Positions 36,813-44,405 of a DNA stretch of 54,726 bases are shown here, in pieces. Origin of the DNA: Eubacterium sp. GTDB taxonomy: Bacteria > Bacillota > Clostridia > Lachnospirales > Lachnospiraceae. The DNA lies in assembly GCA_017433295.1 (NCBI GenBank), contig JAFRHL010000029.1:1-54726 (forward strand). The letters run 5' to 3'. The notes under the pieces were generated by a model. That model was not told the origin of the DNA and ran no database searches. It saw nothing but the letters and a program-made list of their open reading frames with translations. The position numbers were made by a program, and so were the translations under genes. The stretch's first letter is position 1; every line of letters begins with the position of its first letter.

Positions 36813-37791
36813 TAATAAAAAAGCAAATAGCAGGAAAGCGAATGTGGAAGGCAGGAAGTCCTCAGGCAGGAAAACAGAGGCGGAGCCGAAGGTTCCGGTG
36901 ATCGGCGTCCGCTTCCGGGATAATGGAAAGATCTATTATTTTTCCGGAGGAGATCTTCCGATTAAGCTGAATGATCATGTGATCGTGGAGACGGCCAGAG
37001 GAGTGGAATACGGAAAAGTTGTGCTTGACAACCGGGAGGTCGAGGAAAAACGCATCATTTCCACCTTAAAGCCCGTAATCAGGATCGCCACCCCGGAGGA
37101 TAAGGAGATCCATGAGAGAAATATAGTAAAAAGCAGGGATGCCTTTGCCATCTGTCTTGAAAAGATTAAGAAACATGGCCTTGAGATGAAGCTTATTGAT
37201 TGTGAATATACCTTTGATAACAACAAGGTCCTGTTTTATTTTACCGCCGATGGAAGAATCGATTTCCGGGAGCTGGTGAAGGACCTGGCGGCGGTATTTA
37301 AGACCAGGATCGAGCTGCGCCAGATCGGAGTGCGGGATGAGACAAAGATCATGGGAGGCATCGGTGTCTGCGGCAGGACTCTTTGCTGCAACACATTTTT
37401 ATCCGAGTTTATTCCTGTGTCCATTAAGATGGCCAAGGAACAGAGCCTGTCCCTGAACCCGGCCAAGATCTCCGGTGTCTGCGGCAGGCTGATGTGCTGC
37501 CTGAAAAATGAACAGGAGACCTATGAATATCTGAACAGGAAGCTTCCCAACAACGGTGATGAGGTGAAGCTGCCGGAAGGAGGAAAGGGCGTTGTGCAAA
37601 GCGTCAATGTGCTCCGCCAGAAGGTAAAAGTGATCATTACGGATGAGCGGGGCGAGAAGGAACTGGTGGAGTACAATGCCCGGGAGCTTACCTTCCAGCC
37701 CAGACGGAAAAAGGACAAGGTAAAGGTTGACGCTGAGCTTAAGAAGCTGGAAGCCCTGGAAAAGCAGGAAGGAAAGTCAAAGCTTTCCTGA
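36805..37791 (+). CDS. ricT: PSP1-domain protein RicT (YaaT)
   Basis: The 328-aa protein has the PSP1 core with conserved cysteines (GGIGVCGRTLCCNTFL, SGVCGRLMCCL). In Bacillus, RicA-RicF-RicT is an iron-sulfur complex that partners RNase Y in mRNA maturation and affects sporulation. The C-terminal tail is Lys-rich. GGAGG precedes the ATG. Confidence 0.9.
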   Translation: MDNNKKANSRKANVEGRKSSGRKTEAEPKVPVIGVRFRDNGKIYYFSGGDLPIKLNDHVIVETARGVEYGKVVLDNREVEEKRIISTLKPVIRIATPEDKEIHERNIVKSRDAFAICLEKIKKHGLEMKLIDCEYTFDNNKVLFYFTADGRIDFRELVKDLAAVFKTRIELRQIGVRDETKIMGGIGVCGRTLCCNTFLSEFIPVSIKMAKEQSLSLNPAKISGVCGRLMCCLKNEQETYEYLNRKLPNNGDEVKLPEGGKGVVQSVNVLRQKVKVIITDERGEKELVEYNARELTFQPRRKKDKVKVDAELKKLEALEKQEGKSKLS

Positions 37792-37808
37792 TCAGAGGAA
37801 GCGCTGTT

Positions 37809-38573
37809 ATGGGAGAGGTTGAATTAAAAGACCATGAGAGGATCGATGACCTTCAGATAAAAGGATACAGGCTGATACAGAGCAGGAAAAGCTTCTGCTT
37901 CGGCATGGATGCGGTTCTTTTATCGGATTATGCCCGGATAAAGAAGGGGGCAGGGGTCATGGACCTCTGCACCGGCACCGGTATCGTGCCGATATTGCTT
38001 AAGGGCAAATATGAAACGGGACAGATTCTGGGTCTGGAGTATCAGGAAGAGCTGGTGGATATGGCCGGGCGGAGTGTCCGCCTGAATGATCTTTCTGATT
38101 CCATCCGGATACGGCAGGGAGATGTATGCCGGGTCATGGAAGATTATCCCCGGGATTCCTTCGACTATGTGACCGTGAATCCTCCCTATATGACCGGGGA
38201 CCACGGACTGACCAACCCGGACCGGGGGAAGGCGGTGGCCAGGCATGAAATACTCTGTACCCTGGAGGATGTTGTAAAGGCGGCAAAGTGGCTGCTGAAG
38301 CCGGCGGGACATTTTGTGATGGTGCACAGGCCTTTTAGGCTGGCGGAGATAATGTACTGCCTCAAAGAGCATAAACTGGAGCCCAAGCGGATGCGGCTGG
38401 TCTATCCCCGTGTGGACAGGGAGCCCAACATGGTGCTTATTGACGCGGTAAAAGGCGGGAAGCAGAGAATCACGGTGGATCCGCCCCTGATCGTCTATCA
38501 TGATGACGGCAGTTATACGGACGAGATCTTTGAGATATATGGAAAAGGAGCCGATCTGGAAGAAGACCGATGA
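37809..38573 (+). CDS. tRNA1(Val) adenine-37 N6-methyltransferase-like (TrmN6/YabB)
   Basis: The 254-aa class I SAM methyltransferase has MDLCTGTGIVPILL (SAM loop) and the VNPPYMT catalytic motif of N6-adenine enzymes, with FCFGMDAVLLSDYA near the start as in the TrmN6/YabB family. It overlaps rsmI by 4 bp in the conserved order of this cluster. Confidence 0.9.
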   Translation: MGEVELKDHERIDDLQIKGYRLIQSRKSFCFGMDAVLLSDYARIKKGAGVMDLCTGTGIVPILLKGKYETGQILGLEYQEELVDMAGRSVRLNDLSDSIRIRQGDVCRVMEDYPRDSFDYVTVNPPYMTGDHGLTNPDRGKAVARHEILCTLEDVVKAAKWLLKPAGHFVMVHRPFRLAEIMYCLKEHKLEPKRMRLVYPRVDREPNMVLIDAVKGGKQRITVDPPLIVYHDDGSYTDEIFEIYGKGADLEEDR

Positions 38574-39406
38574 CAGGAACGTTATATTTATGTGCTACGC
38601 CCATCGGGAATCTGGAGGATATCACCCTCCGGGTTCTTCGCATTTTAAAGGAAGTGGACCTGATCGCGGCGGAGGACACAAGAAACAGTATAAAACTGCT
38701 GAATCATTTTGGCATCAAAACCAGGATGACCAGCTATCATGAATACAATAAGGTGGAAAAAGCGGTCCGCCTCGTGGAGAAGCTGAAGGAGGGGCTCAAT
38801 ATTGCCCTTATTACCGATGCGGGCACACCGGGCATATCCGATCCGGGGGAGGAGCTGGTCCGCCAGTGCTACGAAGCCGGCGTGCCGGTGACGGCTCTGC
38901 CCGGGGCCTGTGCCTGCATCAACGCCCTGACCGTGTCGGGCCTGTCCACCAGGAGATTTGCCTTTGAAGCCTTTCTTCCCTATGATAAGAAGGAGAGGGC
39001 CCGGATCCTGGAGGAACTGAAGAATGAGACCAGGACCATTCTCATCTATGAAGCCCCCCACCACCTGAAGAAAACCCTGGCCGAGTGCCGTCAGGCCCTG
39101 GGAAACCGCCGGGTGACGGTGTGCCGGGAGCTTACCAAGCTGCACGAAAAAAAGCAGCAGGGCACTCTGGATGAGATCATTTCATATTATGAAGAAACAG
39201 ATCCCCGGGGCGAGTACGTGCTGGTCATTGAAGGAAAGTCCCGCAAAGAGCTTGAGGAAGAAAAACAAAGAAGCTGGGAAGAGATTTCTCTGGAGGACCA
39301 TATGGATATTTATTTAAAGCAGGGCATGGACCGCAAAGCTGCCATGAAACAGGTGGCCAAAGACAGGGGGATCAGCAGACGGGACGTCTACCAGGCACTG
39401 CTTTAA
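38570..39406 (+). CDS. rsmI: 16S rRNA ribose-2'-O-methyltransferase
   Basis: The 278-aa protein methylates the 2'-OH of C1402 in 16S rRNA. TLYLCATPIGNLEDITLR, AAEDTRN, ITDAGTPGISDPGEELV, PGACACINAL and FLPYDKKERARIL are the family motifs. It is coupled to the preceding methyltransferase gene by ATGA. A short CCGCC/GGCGG hairpin follows its stop (about 39412-39427). Confidence 0.96.
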   Translation: MTGTLYLCATPIGNLEDITLRVLRILKEVDLIAAEDTRNSIKLLNHFGIKTRMTSYHEYNKVEKAVRLVEKLKEGLNIALITDAGTPGISDPGEELVRQCYEAGVPVTALPGACACINALTVSGLSTRRFAFEAFLPYDKKERARILEELKNETRTILIYEAPHHLKKTLAECRQALGNRRVTVCRELTKLHEKKQQGTLDEIISYYEETDPRGEYVLVIEGKSRKELEEEKQRSWEEISLEDHMDIYLKQGMDRKAAMKQVAKDRGISRRDVYQALL

Positions 39407-39502
39407 CGCGCCGCCTGAGATGGCGGAAGGAACACCGGAATTGATAGAAGATACTGCTTTAAAGTGTATAAATATAAAGAAACAGAAGGAAGGATGTAGA
39501 GT

Positions 39503-40627
39503 ATGGGAGAATATTTACGCACCTGGTGTGATGTGGACCTGAAGGCCATCCGGCAGAATATGCAGAATATCCGGCAGAAGGCCGGCGAGGGCATAAAGGT
39601 CATGGCCGTGATCAAGGCGGACGGCTATGGACACGGGGCAATACCCATTGCCCATCATATCGAAGATATAACGGATTATTTCGGGGTTGCCACCATCGAG
39701 GAGGCCGTTGAGCTGAGACGGTCGCAGATCACACTGCCCATTCTGGTACTGGGTTATAATTCCCCCTCCCTTTACGACCTCAATCTCCGCTATGACGTGG
39801 ACCAGACCATCTACTCACTGGAGACGGCAAGGGAGATGTCGAAGGCGGCCCGGAGAGCAGGAAAAACGGCAGCCATACATATTGCCCTGGATACGGGCAT
39901 GACCCGGATCGGCCTTTCCCCGGACAAAAAGGGTCTGGAGATCGTAAAGGAAATAGCAGATCTTCCCGGCATAAAGCTTCAGGGACTCTTTACTCATTTT
40001 TCCTGCGCGGATATGACCAACAAAGCCTATACCTTTGAACAAATGAAGCGCTATGACCATTTTGTGGACCTGCTTTCCCGGGAAAATATCGAGATTCCCG
40101 TAAAACACATCTGCAACAGCGCAGGTATCATGGAGTTTGACCATCACCGCTACGATATGGTGCGGGCCGGAATCATCCTCTACGGACTGCTGCCTTCCGA
40201 TGAAGTGGATGTTAATTCAATTGCCCTTGAACCGGCCCTGGCCTGGAGATCCAGGGTGGTCAATATTATGGAACCGGAGCTGAACCGGGGCATCAGCTAT
40301 GGCGCCACCTATGTGACAGACCATCCCTGCCGGGTCGCCACAGTATCCATCGGTTATGCCGATGGTTATCCCAGAAGCCTGTCGGGCAAAGGCATGGTCC
40401 TGATCCGGGGCAGGAGGGCGCCCATTCTGGGCAGAGTCTGCATGGACCAGATGATGGTGGACATTACCGGGATACCGGATGTAGAGATGGAAGATATTGT
40501 GACCCTGGCCGGTACGGACGGGGATGAAAGGATCAGTGTGGAGGAAATATCCGGGCTGGCAGGCAGCTTTAACTATGAATTTGTCTGCGATATCAGCAAA
40601 CGTGTTCCGAGAAAATATATGCAGTAG
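39503..40627 (+). CDS. alr: Alanine racemase
   Basis: The 374-aa PLP enzyme makes D-alanine for peptidoglycan. AVIKADGYGHGA carries the PLP lysine; GISYGATY carries the catalytic tyrosine; LDTGMTRIG and GLFTHFSCAD are typical. Length is normal. The site AAGGAAGG precedes the ATG. Confidence 0.95.
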   Translation: MGEYLRTWCDVDLKAIRQNMQNIRQKAGEGIKVMAVIKADGYGHGAIPIAHHIEDITDYFGVATIEEAVELRRSQITLPILVLGYNSPSLYDLNLRYDVDQTIYSLETAREMSKAARRAGKTAAIHIALDTGMTRIGLSPDKKGLEIVKEIADLPGIKLQGLFTHFSCADMTNKAYTFEQMKRYDHFVDLLSRENIEIPVKHICNSAGIMEFDHHRYDMVRAGIILYGLLPSDEVDVNSIALEPALAWRSRVVNIMEPELNRGISYGATYVTDHPCRVATVSIGYADGYPRSLSGKGMVLIRGRRAPILGRVCMDQMMVDITGIPDVEMEDIVTLAGTDGDERISVEEISGLAGSFNYEFVCDISKRVPRKYMQ

Positions 40628-40702
40628 GGACTCATCCCTGGTACGTACATATAAGAATCTGTAATAAATCATGACCGGCCCACATAGATTATAGAAATTC
40701 AT

Positions 40703-40741
40703 CAATCTCAGACGTGGGACACATACCCGCGTCTGTGACTG
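40703..40741 (+). repeat. Family A dispersed repeat, short (arms-only) copy
   Basis: CAATCTCAGACGTGGG, ACACATA, CCCGCGTCTGTGACTG is a 39-bp hairpin. It joins the left arm directly to the right part of the full element at 49912-50009 (GACGTGGGACACATAACCGC there). It lies 15 bp before spmA. Confidence 0.7.
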
Positions 40742-40755
40742 GGGGCAGGAGGGTC

Positions 40756-41358
40756 ATGCTGAATATTCTTTGGGTCATTATGATGTCGGGCGGCGTTTTA
40801 TTTGCCGCCTTTGGGGGAAAGATGGGCCTGGTGACCCGGGCCGTGATCGACTCTTCTTCTGAGGCGGTGGACCTGTGCATCTTTATGCTGGGCGTCATAG
40901 GAGTCTGGAACGGCCTGATGGAGATCGCCATAAAAAGCGGCCTGATGAAAAGGATTGCCGCGGCAATGCAGCCTTTTATCCACTGGCTGTTTCCGGATAT
41001 TCCGGAAGGGGATAAGGCAAATGAATACATAGCGGCCAATATGGCCGCCAATATTCTGGGACTTGGCTGGGCTGCCACTCCGGCAGGACTGAAGGCCATG
41101 AAGGAGCTGAAAAGGTTAAAGGGCCAGGACACCGGTGCCGCCAGCGATATGATGTGCGCTTTCCTGGTGCTTAACATTTCCTCCCTGCAGCTGATTCCTG
41201 TCAACATGATCGCCTACCGCAGCCGGTACGGGTCCGCAAACCCTGCGGCGGTGGTGCTTCCGGCCATCTGCGCTACAGCCGTATCCACCCTGACGTCAGT
41301 CCTCTTCATAAAATGTATGGAATGGAGAAAAAGACGAAAGAGGGGAAGACGGGTATGA
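40756..41358 (+). CDS. spmA: Spore maturation protein A (nucleoside-recognition/Gate family)
   Basis: The protein of about 200 aa has several membrane helices and the SpmA landmarks WNGLMEIAIKSGL, EYIAANMAANILGLGWAATPAG and NISSLQLIPVNMIAYRS. SpmA and SpmB are needed for full spore-core dehydration in Bacillus and Clostridium. GCAGGAGG is 5 nt before ATG 40756, so the upstream in-frame ATG at 40714 is rejected. It overlaps spmB by 4 bp. Confidence 0.9.
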   Translation: MLNILWVIMMSGGVLFAAFGGKMGLVTRAVIDSSSEAVDLCIFMLGVIGVWNGLMEIAIKSGLMKRIAAAMQPFIHWLFPDIPEGDKANEYIAANMAANILGLGWAATPAGLKAMKELKRLKGQDTGAASDMMCAFLVLNISSLQLIPVNMIAYRSRYGSANPAAVVLPAICATAVSTLTSVLFIKCMEWRKRRKRGRRV

Positions 41359-41891
41359 AGCTGTTTCTTTTTCTTTCTGATTTTCTGATCCCCTTTTCCA
41401 TGTTTTACATTATCATTTATGGTTTCTTTCAGGGCACGGATATATATGAAAGCTTCCTGCAGGGGGTCAGGGAAGGATTTCGCATTGTGGCAGGCATTGC
41501 CCCTACCATGGTCGCCCTGCTGGTATCCGTGGGAGTTTTCCGGGCCTGCGGGGCCCTGGATTTCCTCTGCAGGATACTCAGTCCCGCAGGAAACCTTCTT
41601 AATATTCCCCTGGAAGTGATCCCTGTATTCATGGTCAGGATGTTTTCCTCCTCCGCAGCCATCGGCTTTGTGCTGGACATTTTCAAAGAATACGGGCCGG
41701 ATTCCCGGCCGGGCCTCATGGCGTCGGTAATGATGAGCTGTACCGAGACCGTGATATATACCATAACAATATACTTTATGAGCGTGGGAATCAGAAAGAC
41801 CCGCTGGACCCTGCCGGGGGCACTGGCCGCGACCCTGGCGGGGACTGTGGCAAGTATCCTGATCACGGATCTGATGCCGGGCGCCTTATGA
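41355..41891 (+). CDS. spmB: Spore maturation protein B
   Basis: The protein of about 178 aa is a membrane protein with the SpmB pattern: IYGFFQGTDIYESFLQGVREG, PTMVALLVSVGVFRA, MVRMFSSSAAIG and MMSCTETVIYTITIYF. ATG 41355 overlaps the spmA stop (ATGA). Together they support an endospore-forming host. Confidence 0.92.
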   Translation: MKLFLFLSDFLIPFSMFYIIIYGFFQGTDIYESFLQGVREGFRIVAGIAPTMVALLVSVGVFRACGALDFLCRILSPAGNLLNIPLEVIPVFMVRMFSSSAAIGFVLDIFKEYGPDSRPGLMASVMMSCTETVIYTITIYFMSVGIRKTRWTLPGALAATLAGTVASILITDLMPGAL

Positions 41892-41903
41892 TGGGAAAGT
41901 AGG

Positions 41904-42533
41904 ATGCAGAAAACTCCGGATAGAATAAAAATAGATTGTTTTCATATTGAAGGAAAGCCGGGCGGATCTCAGGACTGGTTTGGCGACTACTGGATGCATA
42001 TAGGGGGCTGCGGGGCCCTGGCGGCCTGCGATCTTGTCATCTATCTGGCAAAAAACCTGGGATTATCCGGCTGCTGTCACTTTGATCCCGGGCGGTTGAC
42101 CCGCCGGCAATATATAGAATTGGGAATGATAATGAAATCTTATATCCGTCCCAGGCCGGGAGGAGTCATAAGAACCTCCATTTTCACAAGGGGTCTGGGA
42201 AAATACCTGAGGGACCGGGGCTATCAGGCAGACTTTGCCATATGCCGGGGCCATGAGGATTATGTGAAGGCCTGCCGCTTTGTTAAAGCAGTCCTGAGCC
42301 GCAATCTTCCCATCGCCTGTCTTATGCTTCGCCATAAAGAGAAAGTGTACGCGAATCTGAGCTGGCACTGGTTTATGATCACGGGATATGAGATGAGAAA
42401 TGACCGGATGGTCCTGCTGGGACACACTTATGGGACAACCTTTAAGGTGGACTTTGAGGGATTATGGAACACAGGCAGATGGTTGAAGGGGGGACTGGTG
42501 GCTGTGAGCCGGATCCGCCATGCTGACATCTGA
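41904..42533 (+). CDS. Hypothetical protein with papain/C39-like cysteine-peptidase pattern
   Basis: The 209-aa protein has no signal peptide or membrane helix. GGCGALAACDLVIY (Cys near 36) and LSWHWFMITGYE (His near 155), followed by GHTYGTTFKVDFEGLW, resemble the Cys and His boxes of C39/papain-like folds; the match is by eye only. It begins 12 bp after spmB and may be co-transcribed with it, so a role late in sporulation is possible but unproven. Confidence 0.45.
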   Translation: MQKTPDRIKIDCFHIEGKPGGSQDWFGDYWMHIGGCGALAACDLVIYLAKNLGLSGCCHFDPGRLTRRQYIELGMIMKSYIRPRPGGVIRTSIFTRGLGKYLRDRGYQADFAICRGHEDYVKACRFVKAVLSRNLPIACLMLRHKEKVYANLSWHWFMITGYEMRNDRMVLLGHTYGTTFKVDFEGLWNTGRWLKGGLVAVSRIRHADI

Positions 42534-42593
42534 CATCAGGCCTGCCCTGTCTGACCGGCCCATGGCTTATTGCCTGGCACGATTATTGACAGG

Positions 42594-42623
42594 CAAAAAA
42601 AGAGCCCCTTCGGAGCTCTTTTG
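42594..42623 (-). terminator. Terminator of the 34-codon minus-strand gene
   Basis: On the minus strand AAAAGAGCTCCGAAGGGGCTC is followed by a run of seven T. On the plus strand the same hairpin could also end the spm transcript (TTTTGC). Confidence 0.75.
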
Positions 42624-42682
42624 CATTACAGAACATATCAGGTTGCCATCCGGGCTCCCGGACAGTGTGACCTTAGTTGTTA

Positions 42683-42787
42683 CTACAGAAGATATACTGG
42701 TAATTCAACGCCGAATCCGTGATGAACTGTTGTCATATGTTCCAGTGTAATGCGTTCCAGTGTCATTTTTGTTAAACCAATCTGCAT
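42683..42787 (-). CDS. Small 34-aa protein gene, unknown
   Basis: A 34-codon frame begins ATG at 42787 (MQIGLTKMTLERITLEHM) and ends TAG at 42683-42685. AGGGAGGG sits 7 nt before the ATG. A promoter lies just upstream (42822-42850) and a strong terminator 60 bp downstream, so this looks like an independent transcription unit. The peptide has no membrane segment or signal peptide. A GC-rich TCCGGGAGCCCGGA palindrome lies in the 3' untranslated part. It may be a small protein or a dual-function small RNA. No family is recognised. Confidence 0.55.
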   Translation of the reverse strand: MQIGLTKMTLERITLEHMTTVHHGFGVELPVYLL

Positions 42788-42821
42788 AACGATTCCCTCC
42801 CTGAATAATATCTGTTGTTCT

Positions 42822-42850
42822 ATTATAACAAAAGATCAGTATTTTGAAAA
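42822..42850 (-). promoter_or_regulatory. Promoter of the 34-codon gene
   Basis: On the minus strand TTTTCA (42845-42850) and a perfect TATAAT (42822-42827) are separated by 17 bp, 35 bp before the start codon. Confidence 0.55.
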
Positions 42851-42985
42851 GTTGTAATCGTAAGTTTTTATGCAAATTTTGAACCGTTTTACTGAATTTT
42901 TTTGCAGTAGTCTGAATTTGATAGAAAAAATTCAGGAGAAATTTTTATAGAAGACATAGAGAAGATATAGAGGAGACATAAAAGG

Positions 42986-44350
42986 ATGAAAGAGAAAAAC
43001 AAGGAGATACAGGAGAATAAAATGGGCTTTATGCCCATACCCGGGCTGTTGTTTTCCATGGCCCTGCCCATGATGGTTTCCATGCTGGTACAGGCCCTTT
43101 ATAATATTGTGGACAGTATTTTTGTCTCTATGCTCAGCGAGGAAGCATTTACCAGCGTATCCCTGGCCTTCCCCATGCAGAACCTCATGATCGGGGTGGC
43201 AGCGGGAACCGGCGTCGGAATGAATGCCCTTTTGTCCAAGAAGCTGGGGGAAAAGGAGTTTGAAACCGCTGACAGGGCTGCCATGCAGGGTGTTTTTTTG
43301 TCCTTCTGCGGTTATCTGATCTTTGCCCTGCTGGGGCTGACTATCTCCAGGCAGTTTATGCTGGGGCAGAATCAGGACCCGGTGATCGTGGAAGGCGGAG
43401 TGACATATCTGACCATCGTCTGTATGCTTTCCTTCGGCCTGTTCGGACAGGTTATCATGGAGAGAATGCTCCAGTCCACCGGCAAGACATTTTATGCCAT
43501 GATCACCCAGATGACCGGGGCGGTGATCAACATGATCATGGACCCCATCCTCATATTCGGCCTTGCCGGAGCCCCGAAGCTGGGGATTGCCGGAGCCGCC
43601 GTGGCCACGGTGTTCGGACAGTTCGTCGCCACCTGCCTGGCCGTCTACTTTAATGTTACCCGGAACCGGGAGATCACCCTGCGCTTATCCGCCTTAAAAC
43701 CCGATCCCGGCATCATCAGGCAGATCCTCATGGTGGGCGTGCCCTCCATGATCATGGTGGCCATCGGCTCGGTAATGACCTTCGGCATGAACCGGATCCT
43801 GAGCCGGTTTTCCTCCACCGCCCAGGCAGTGTTCGGAGCCTACTTCAAGCTCCAGAGCTTTATTATGATGCCGGTTTTCGGCCTGAATAACGGGATGATC
43901 CCCATTATTGCCTACAATTATGGAGCCAGAAAGAAGGACCGGATCCTGCAGACCATCAAATTAAGTATCATCGCCGCGATCTGCATCATGCTGGTGGGCC
44001 TGATGGTGCTGCAGGTATTTCCCGCAACTCTTTTAGGACTCTTTAACGCCTCCGACAAGCTTCTTTCCATCGGGGTCCCTGCATTGCGGATCATCAGCAT
44101 CAGCTATGTCTTTGCCGGTTTCTGCATCGTATCATCCTCCATCTTCCAGGCCTTCGGAAACGGCATCTTCAGCATGGTGGTTTCCATCCTGCGCCAGCTG
44201 GTGGTCCTGCTGCCGGCCGCCTGGCTCTTTTCCCTGTCGGGAAATCTGAATATGGTGTGGTGGTCCTATCCCCTGGCAGAGCTGATGTCCCTGCTTACCT
44301 GTCTCTTCTTTTTAAGGAGGCTCAACCGGACCATTATCAGCAGACTGTAA
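42986..44350 (+). CDS. MATE family efflux transporter
   Basis: The 454-aa protein has twelve membrane helices in two related halves. PMMVSMLVQALYNIVDSIFV is the classic MATE start; MNALLSKKLGEKEFETA, NMIMDPILIFGL and GLNNGMIPIIAYNYGARKKDR follow. It exports cationic drugs or metabolites by sodium or proton exchange; the substrate is unknown. An inverted repeat CTGAATTT/AAATTCAG (42912-42935) lies in its leader and may be an operator. Confidence 0.92.
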   Translation: MKEKNKEIQENKMGFMPIPGLLFSMALPMMVSMLVQALYNIVDSIFVSMLSEEAFTSVSLAFPMQNLMIGVAAGTGVGMNALLSKKLGEKEFETADRAAMQGVFLSFCGYLIFALLGLTISRQFMLGQNQDPVIVEGGVTYLTIVCMLSFGLFGQVIMERMLQSTGKTFYAMITQMTGAVINMIMDPILIFGLAGAPKLGIAGAAVATVFGQFVATCLAVYFNVTRNREITLRLSALKPDPGIIRQILMVGVPSMIMVAIGSVMTFGMNRILSRFSSTAQAVFGAYFKLQSFIMMPVFGLNNGMIPIIAYNYGARKKDRILQTIKLSIIAAICIMLVGLMVLQVFPATLLGLFNASDKLLSIGVPALRIISISYVFAGFCIVSSSIFQAFGNGIFSMVVSILRQLVVLLPAAWLFSLSGNLNMVWWSYPLAELMSLLTCLFFLRRLNRTIISRL

Positions 44351-44351
44351 C

Positions 44352-44388
44352 TATAGTGAAAGTCAGAAAAGATTTGACTTTCACTATA
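44352..44388. promoter_or_regulatory. 14-bp perfect inverted repeat before the Hsp70 gene
   Basis: TATAGTGAAAGTCA and TGACTTTCACTATA are exact complements separated by 9 bp. The repeat starts just after the MATE stop and ends 6 bp before the AGGAG site of the Hsp70 gene. There is no T-tract, so a regulator-binding operator or a translation-controlling hairpin is likelier than a terminator. Arm spacing resembles CIRCE, but the sequence does not. Confidence 0.6.
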
Positions 44389-44405
44389 ATAATAGGAGAA
44401 AAAAC

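Noticed and set aside
42520-42750. 76-codon plus-strand ORF after the C39-like gene
   Set aside because: It runs through the terminator hairpin and antisense to the better supported 34-codon gene, and has no ribosome-binding site.
44352-44388. CIRCE element
   Set aside because: The 9-bp spacing matches, but the arms do not resemble TTAGCACTC/GAGTGCTAA.
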